Shown here: piece after piece, positions 57,255 through 64,000 of the stretch
How positions within the stretch are numbered: position 1 is the stretch's first letter
Layout: every line of letters starts with the position of its first letter
Assembly: GCA_027625915.1 (NCBI GenBank)
Contig: JANTQA010000045.1
Span: forward strand, 2,480,001 to 2,544,000
DNA from: Anaeramoeba flamelloides
Taxonomy: Eukaryota > Metamonada > Anaeramoebidae
Direction: 5' to 3'
DNA length: 64,000 nucleotides
Translations under genes and position numbers: made by a program
The notes under the pieces: model-generated
What the model was told of the DNA's origin: nothing
Databases searched by the model: none
Seen by the model: only the letters and a program-made list of their open reading frames with translations

Positions 57255-60136
57255 GAGTGTTATGTTTTGATGAATTTGTTTGGGTACTGTTTGAGGAAAT
57301 GTGTTGGGTGTGGATCAAAATTTAATATGTTGGAAATAAGAAAAATTTATAAATAAAAAATTTTGTAAAAAATATGATTTCGAATCTTCATTCGTGAAAT
57401 TTCGTATCGAAACAATTCTTGTAATTTTCAACATTATTGAAAATATTTTGTGTTCAAATATGTTTGAGAAATTAGTTTTAAATTGAAAATTAATGTGAGA
57501 GTTTTTTTGGTTTGTTTTGCCATCAAACCAATAGCAAGAAAAATGAAGAGTATATTGTAGTGTATGTTGTCAGTCAAATACTTTTCTCAAAAAATTTATT
57601 TTAATATTTTGTAAAATTGTTAATCCCAAATTCTTCCAATAGTGTTGTTGAATTTCAGTTGTTATTTGGAGAACATATTCTTATTAGCGCCCATTGGCCA
57701 ATTTGAAAACATTGAGTTTTTTTGTATTACTTGGTTTGATTTGAGAAAAAACTCAACTAAACAAAATTTCGAGTTCTTTTTTCTGAAATTGAGATTACAC
57801 AGTTTGGAAAAATTAGATTTTTTTTCAAAACCGTTTTTGTTTTTACAAAGAAAGAATTTTTTACATTTTCATTGCCAAAGCAGAATTTTATTCAAATAAT
57901 TTTGATAATTGTCTTTTTGAAATAAAATTTTACTAAATGTAACAAAAATAAGAAAAATTAATATTTTCCTTTTGTTTTTCGATTTTTTTTTGGTTCAATT
58001 TGATTTTTCTAATTTTTTCGAGAAAATCTTTTCTAATAGCTTTTGCACGGAATTTCTAAAAAATTTTCTCAATTCCTGAGTTGGAAGTGATTTAACAATA
58101 CAAACACTTCAAGCTTTCCTTTGTGTAGGTAATTTCTTTCTATCAATTTCAACTTGTGAATTGATCTTTTTTTAATTTTTTATTATTGCAAAAGAGGGAT
58201 TGGAAAAAATTTTCTATTATTAATTAGTTTTTATGGATCACAAAATTAGAACTGTGGTGGTGTTTTTTTTTTTTTTTTAGTGGTTTGGAAAATCAATAAG
58301 AGTTGAAAACAATAATCGAATTATCCTCAATCACAAATATGAAAAAGTAACAGTGACGAAGAAGAATTTGCAGCACCCGTGACGAACAGGGTTGAATTCA
58401 AAGGTTCATAAAAATTGTTAATTGGAATTTCAAATAAAAATTCTGTTATTTATAAATTCTTATAATTCACATTTCTCAAAAAATATATATTTTGGAAGGA
58501 TTTAAAAAAATCAATAATACAATAGGAAACCAAAGAATTACCAGTCTCAAATTACTGTTATTATATGAAAAATCTCCCAAATAGATAATAAATTGAAATA
58601 AAACTTGGTTCGAATAATCTTCACAACAGAGAATTAATTTTCATTTTCTTTTTGCTTCTTTTTCAAAGAAGGTTTTCAAGAAAGAGACTGACTTTTGTGT
58701 CGATATAGATATATCTTTTGTCCTTTTTTGTCTGATATTTTTCCGTTCTAAATTGGAACAACTAGGAACCCTCAATGAAATCAAGATTTCAGTTTTGTAA
58801 AAGAAGATAATCAACAAAAATAATAAACCCTTCTAAATATCAAAAAACTTGGATCCAAACAGAGAATTTGTGAAGAACTATTATCAATCTCTGTGTAAAT
58901 GGAATTAAAACATGATTTCCTTCACCCCCACTGTGGAGATATATTGCTAACACAGGCATTGATCAAGTATAAAAAATCTACAATTAATAGAAAAAAATTG
59001 TTGTAGAGATAAGCTAACAATTTTCTATTTGTTTACATGTTTCTATGGAAAAACAACTTACTCTCTTGAAGTGTGGTCCTTTTCTTTTATATCGTTGGTT
59101 ACCATCACAATTCTGGAATTCTATTGGTGTGAAAATATTACCCAAAATGGTTTATCCCAATTCCAAATTCTTAAAATAAAAAAATTTTTTGATATTTAAT
59201 AAATAAGTAGAGAAAACCAATAAAAAACAAATTTCTAAAATATAATAATATTGCTAACAATGAAAATCGAGTTCAAATAAAAATCCTGAATATCAATTTC
59301 GAAATAATCTTTCACATAAATACTAATATTTTAATAAATGGGTAGAAATTTTCATTTTCCATTATCCCTATTTTCTTTTTCACAATAAAACATTTACTTG
59401 AATAGATTGTAATCCGTGGCTATTTTAATTAATTTGACCTTTTGTTTTGTCTATGATGGGAATAATGGTTCAAAAAAGAATTCTTTAGGTCAAAAATTTT
59501 GAATTGAAAAATATGAAAATTTAAACAAATTGTAAATTCCAAATACAGCCAACAAAACTTTTGGAAAATTAAGAATTCAAACAACAACAAAAATTCAAGA
59601 ATTGTGCAATTAGAAAATAGAGCTGTTACAAATATTGACATTCTATAAAATTAGATAGAGTCGAAATTTGTATGAAATTTCACAACCTTAAAATTTTCGA
59701 TTATTTTTAATTGTCCACTTTTCTTTTTGCTTGAAAACGAGTACAACTAAAAACATAACTATTTTGTTCAAATTTAGTTGAATTGAAAAATCGATAAAGT
59801 TGGTAAAATTTAATTTGGTTGAATAATTTCTTTCATATTGACAAAAAATGTCTTTTTTTTTTTTTGTAGAAAATACTTTCAAGACGACTATGTTTTTGTG
59901 GACTTTGGGTTACCTTTAATGGTGGTGTGTTGAGAATTTCTTAATCTTTTCTCAATTTCGTTGTTTGACTTTTCGAATTTTTACAAAAATATCGTGAGAA
60001 CGGAGATAAATTGATCCTAGAAGAAGAAAATACAACTACTTTTTGAATTGATTCTCAAATCTTACTTTTTAAGTCTAAGAAAAAAAAAAAAAAAAATAAT
60101 GTGAAAAGTTTTTTCTTTTTGCAAATTTTAATTCAC

Positions 60137-61524
60137 TTAAGGGAGTAGCCACAGTAAAGGAAAATTTTTCACTTTTTTGCAATTCTGAAGAGGATCAGAA
60201 AATAACATTTTTTACTTTGGTTGTAACTCATTGATTTTTATTATTTAAAGTACTTCATTCATTAGATTTTTTAAATTTTTTTTTCAGGTCTCAAAGAAAT
60301 TGCCACAATAGAATGTTGAGTTGAATTGCAAAAAATAGTGTTTTGAAAGTTGAATAACTTTTCTTTTTATCCTTCTCTCAACATTCTATTGTAGCATTTA
60401 ATTTTTTCATTTTTTATTTTTTTCATCATTTTTTGAGATTGTTTTAATCCTGACAAGATAAAGCAATTAGAAATATTTTTTTATTAGTGGCATTTGGGAT
60501 TAATGGATTTTGTTTAAAATGAACAACAACATTACAATTGAAAGAATCATAAAAGGAAACATAAATGGGACTTAAATAGCTAGAAGAATTCCAAAATTAG
60601 AATAATTAAGTCAAATTATTACTTATTAGGATTTTAAATCATTGCGTTTAGTGGAATTGGAGAAGTGAATATGATTATATGTTATCAAAGTTTAAAACAC
60701 AAAATAGCCACAAGTTTTATTCAAAAAATCTGAAATTATCTTCTCCCAAAAAAAAAACTAAACCCCATTCCAAAAATTTGGACATATCAGAAAATCAAAA
60801 AATAGGAAAACAAAAAACTCAATTTATTATATTTTTCCCAAACATAATATAAAACCATATTTAAATAACATAGTATTAATGGTTTTTTAAGTAACCATTT
60901 TCATCCAAATATAAGAAAACAATATAAAATAAAAAATCAAAACAAGTGTACCCAAAAAAAATGGAAACGAGCTGAAATGAAAGAGTTTGAACAAAAAATA
61001 TATTGGTAGATTTGTTAAAATTACACCAACAATGGTTGATCGATCAAATGATAAGATACCATGCACAGGTTGTATGTGGATTTTTCAATTTTTGAAACTC
61101 AACACTAACATTCTATCAACCATCTATAAAAAAATTTTCAGATCTAACTAAACAGATTAAGTAACTGAAAAATTGGAAATGAAAACAAAAAACCAAAAAA
61201 GACAAAAAATGAAATAGTTTGTTGAATTAAAATTAATTTCGAATTGGATGTAAATCATGTTATTGTTATTTTTCCAACTGTTTAAAATGTGTCCAAATTA
61301 ATGGAATTAAGTTTATTTTAATAAAAAAATAATAATTAAAAAAACTATTCTATCAATATAATCTCAATTTTTTTATTGTTGAACATTACTAAAAAAAAAA
61401 ATATCAAATAATTTTTTTTAAAAAAATTTTTAGAGAATCTACGATCACACGCCACTAAAATAAAATGTTCTTATCTCATCTCTCTCAAATTTTTATCATG
61501 TCTTATGGTGTAGATACTCCCTTA
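60137..61524. mobile_element. Possible 1.4-kb TTAA-flanked element
   Basis: Left end TTAAGGGAGTAGCCACAG, right end GTGTAGATACTCCCTTAA: both abut TTAA and share an 11-bp inverted end. Further in, GATCAGAAAATAACATTTT on the left resembles the complement of AAAATGTTCTTATCTCATC on the right. No long frame lies inside. Similar in plan to the large repeat at 8269-9474 but of different sequence. Confidence 0.4.
60301..60394. repeat. Inverted repeat with 19-bp arms
   Basis: The left arm is GCCACAATAGAATGTTGAG and the right arm CTCAACATTCTATTGTAGC, differing at one position, with a 55-bp spacer. A hairpin RNA or short foldback element is possible. Confidence 0.6.
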
Positions 61525-61809
61525 AGGTTATTTTTTACCAGTACACAAATGTAACTCGAAAAAGGTATTAAAAAGATTTTAAATTCCAGAATCATGTGGT
61601 AAGAATAGATTCCTGTTCTTGAAAAAACAGGAATGTTTTTTTCCTTGCTTTGTTCTAGATTCCAAACTGTATTTGTTGGGAAACTCGAAAAGTTGATTTT
61701 TCGATTTTTCATTTTACTAGCTAACAACTATTTATTTGCCATGGAAAATTTTAAAGGTTCTTTACCCCTTTCTCTTAAAAATAAAACCAATTAGTTTGAA
61801 AAAAGAGTT

Positions 61810-61980
61810 TACTGGTATTTGAATTCTAAATGGGAAAAATTTGCACTTCCTTTTCCATATTTTTCATTTTAAAAATTGAGTTTTTAAAAAGTAAGAGGGT
61901 TGTACTTTGAAAACTTTATTTGAAAAAGGAAATTCAAAACGAGGCGAAAATTTATTCCATTTAGCATTCAAATACCAGTA
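61810..61980. mobile_element. MITE-like palindrome, family TACTGGTATTTGAAT, copy D (cleanest)
   Basis: 171 bp. Left end TACTGGTATTTGAAT and right end ATTCAAATACCAGTA are exact complements, and pairing continues through AAATGGGAAAAATTTGCAC and GCGAAAATTTATTCCATTT. TA ends suggest a Tc1/mariner-type target site. This copy defines the family, with relatives at 35444, 38394 and 42659. Confidence 0.85.
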
Positions 61981-63705
61981 TTTAAAATTAGGAATAATTG
62001 AAAATATAACGAGACAAAACTAAAGAAATATGACACACTCGGATCCTCTTTGGATAACCTTGATTCAACTGTCATCACCCAATTTCAAATTTTGTATTGT
62101 GGTAAATAAAGTAAATAATAAATAGAAAAAATTTTTATCTTGCTTTTTCATTTTTCCATTGCACAAAAAGAGAGTAAATTTACAACCTTAGTCTTTAAAA
62201 AATGAGATTTTGTCAATGTAAATGAAGTTAAAATATTTCGTTTTATTTTGCAAATAATTGTAATAAGAAAGATAAAACGATTAGAAGAATTTCAAAAACA
62301 TCTTTGCAAAATTTCAGAAGAACAATTTTAATAAACTAACCAAATGTTTTTTTGTATTTACTTTTTAATTGATAATTTCCAGATAGTAAAGTTTTTCTAT
62401 TTTTTTTTTATTTATCCCAAAATTTTGTATAAAATCATTTTAGTTAACCAGAAACATCCCAATTTCCTATCTGGATTTGCCGCCTTTAATTTGTCAGTCT
62501 AAATTACAAAAAAATATTTGTGTTTTTTTCAAATACAAAATATAAAATTCGAAAGAATTTACTTAATTTAGCCAACATGTATTAGAAGACGAATATAACC
62601 ATCTGTCAATTTAAACTTTTGAACACAATTGAGTTTAGAGGGTGTGACATTTAAAAAGAGAATAAAAAACAAGAAAAAGGGATTAGATTTGCAAAGTGTC
62701 TAGAAAATACGAGTTTAAGCACCCTTAAGTGCATGTATTATTTTTTTATTTTCACACTTTAAAACAGAAACATTGTTCTCAACTGAAAATCTTTATTTAA
62801 ACAATTACAAACCTCTTCCGTTTTTAAAAATTCTAAATTCTACAATATTTTTTTATCAGTATTCTTCTAAAAAGTATACAAGTGGACAAATTATTTCTGA
62901 TTTTTTCATGTTTTTTTGATAAAATTGTGATTTTTTCATTAGCTGTGATATTTTTCTGGTGTGTGCTCAAGGGGGGTTAGAGACCTTGCTATTATATTTG
63001 ATATATTTAGCAACATTGTATTGTATTTAAAAAAGAAAGGAAGTGATTTGGGATCCAAACCTCAGGAGAAAAATGAAAATATTTTTTCTAAAATTTAAAC
63101 AAACCCAAACATCAACCAATCGTTTATTAAATGGAATGTGTTGTCATTTTAAACACCAAATATACTATCAAGTTTCCTAACCCTCCTTGGTGGCTCACAA
63201 AAACAATATCACAACTAATGAAAAAAAATGAATTTCATCAAAAAAACATGATAGAATCAAAATTAATTTTTGTGTATCTGTAATAGACTATTTTCATTTT
63301 ACACAAAAGTTGAAGAGATTAAATTAATTTTGATACAGTTAATTGGCCTAAGAAATTTAAATTGTAAAAATTCGAGTATTTGATGGCTTATTAATCACTT
63401 ATTTATACAATTTCATACACCAGTCACTTTTTTTAGTATAAGGAAGTAAAAACAACATAACACTCCCCATCATTAAAATACACAATAGTTTATAACAGAT
63501 ATTAAAGCACTTCAGTTTCGGTTTCCCCAAAAATACACAAAAAAAAAAAACAATTTTTAAATTTTTCTCCCAAATCTCCTAAATACGATGTTAACAATTC
63601 ACCAAATAGCCCCAGTACAATTTGTTCCAATCTCATATAAAATGTAAACAATTGATCTTTAAAATATTCTCGAATTTGGATCAAACAATCATTTTCAGTC
63701 TTTTT

Positions 63706-64000
63706 TTAAGTAGGTTTTATCATTTTACAATTTTGAAAATTTTTAATTGTGTTAACATTACTCAAAAATATTTTTTGAGTGCCACCAGATATTGATACTT
63801 GAAACCAAAACATCATTCACACTTTTTTTGTGAAAAGAAAATGAACTCAAAGTTAATTCAAAATCAGAATCTTTCTTTTTTCGATTTTTTGAACAATTTT
63901 TTTTGTTTAAATTTTTGGTTTTAACAAACTTGGTTTTGGATCTAGAAATGTGTGTATATGAACGGGTGAAATTAATCCAACAGTAAACCCAAAAATTAGA
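63706..64000 (+). repeat. Large TTAA-flanked repeat, copy 3 (cut by window end)
   Basis: Begins TTAAGTAGGTTTTATCATTT and aligns with 8269-8560: AATTTTTAATTGTGT, GAGTGCCACCAGATATTGA, TTTTTGGTTTTAACAAAC, TTGGTTTTGGATCT and GAAATTAATCCAACAGTAAA. The rest lies beyond the window. Confidence 0.75.

Larger units (their letters stand above)
57255..64000. other. Gene-free stretch to the window end
   Basis: No supportable gene in 6.7 kb. Repeats present: a possible 1.4-kb TTAA-flanked element (60137-61524) that includes a hairpin (60301-60394), a clean MITE (61810-61980) and the first 295 bp of a third copy of the large TTAA repeat (from 63706). Around 58233-58390 short frames such as WFGKSIRVENNNRIILNHKY are open, but would need an implausible 24-bp intron. 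Confidence 0.5.

Noticed and set aside
58233-58382. Short gene with frames MDHKIRTV and WFGKSIRVENNNRIILNHKY
   Set aside because: Joining them needs an intron of about 24 bp, far below the others in the window, and the product has no recognisable family.
58600-58625. GGTTCGAATAATC resembling a tRNA T-loop
   Set aside because: No acceptor stem, D-arm or anticodon arm could be fitted around it; no tRNA or rRNA gene was found in the window.
1-64000. CRISPR arrays or bacterial operon features
   Set aside because: No regularly spaced direct repeats with unique spacers; genes have spliceosomal introns and eukaryotic products.

Overview
This is AT-rich eukaryotic nuclear DNA from a protist-like genome. 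Coding exons stand out as GC-richer islands in very AT-rich surroundings with long A and T runs. Introns have GT-AG ends. Where I could resolve them they are mostly short (57-173 bp), and recognised genes end in TAA. The protein set is ordinary eukaryotic machinery (importin alpha, RFC3, ribosomal P2, a penta-EF-hand protein, an inositol phosphate kinase) plus a CH + RasGAP + PH protein. That architecture and the base composition would fit an amoeboid or flagellate protist such as Anaeramoeba; this is inference, because no rRNA or other marker gene is present.

Layout, left to right. 1-4801: gene-free, with two TTAA-flanked repeats. 4802-5797 (-): inositol-tetrakisphosphate 1-kinase. 5798-11092: gene-free, with a second copy of the large repeat and a hairpin. 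11093-11836 (+): penta-EF-hand protein, two exons. 11837-16803: gene-free, three palindromic MITE-like elements. 16804-24873 (+): CH-coiled coil-RasGAP-PH protein in seven proposed exons, with two introns swollen by repeats. 27296-27910 (-): membrane J-domain protein. 28535-28876 (+): ribosomal stalk protein P2. 28877-32559: three repeats, including one with very long inverted ends. 32560-34310 (-): importin alpha, two exons. 34311-41206: repeats only. 41207-42616 (+): tyrosine recombinase-like protein (Crypton/KIAA1958/ZMYM type) interrupted by one in-frame TAG. 42617-48254: repeats. 48255-49597 (+): replication factor C subunit 3, two exons. 49598-55052: repeats. 55053-55702 (-): unrecognised basic protein, two exons. 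57027-57254 (-): possible very small UBA-like protein. 57255-64000: two repeats and the start of a third copy of the large TTAA repeat.

The genes do not form a pathway; they are independently oriented housekeeping and signalling genes. The most distinctive content is between them: at least eight families of short dispersed or palindromic repeats, several with two to four copies here. Three palindromic families have TA at both ends (Tc1/mariner-like target sites) and several others have TTAA at both ends (piggyBac-like target sites). No transposase for either type was recognised. Every coordinate and splice junction was read by eye; repeat boundaries are approximate.
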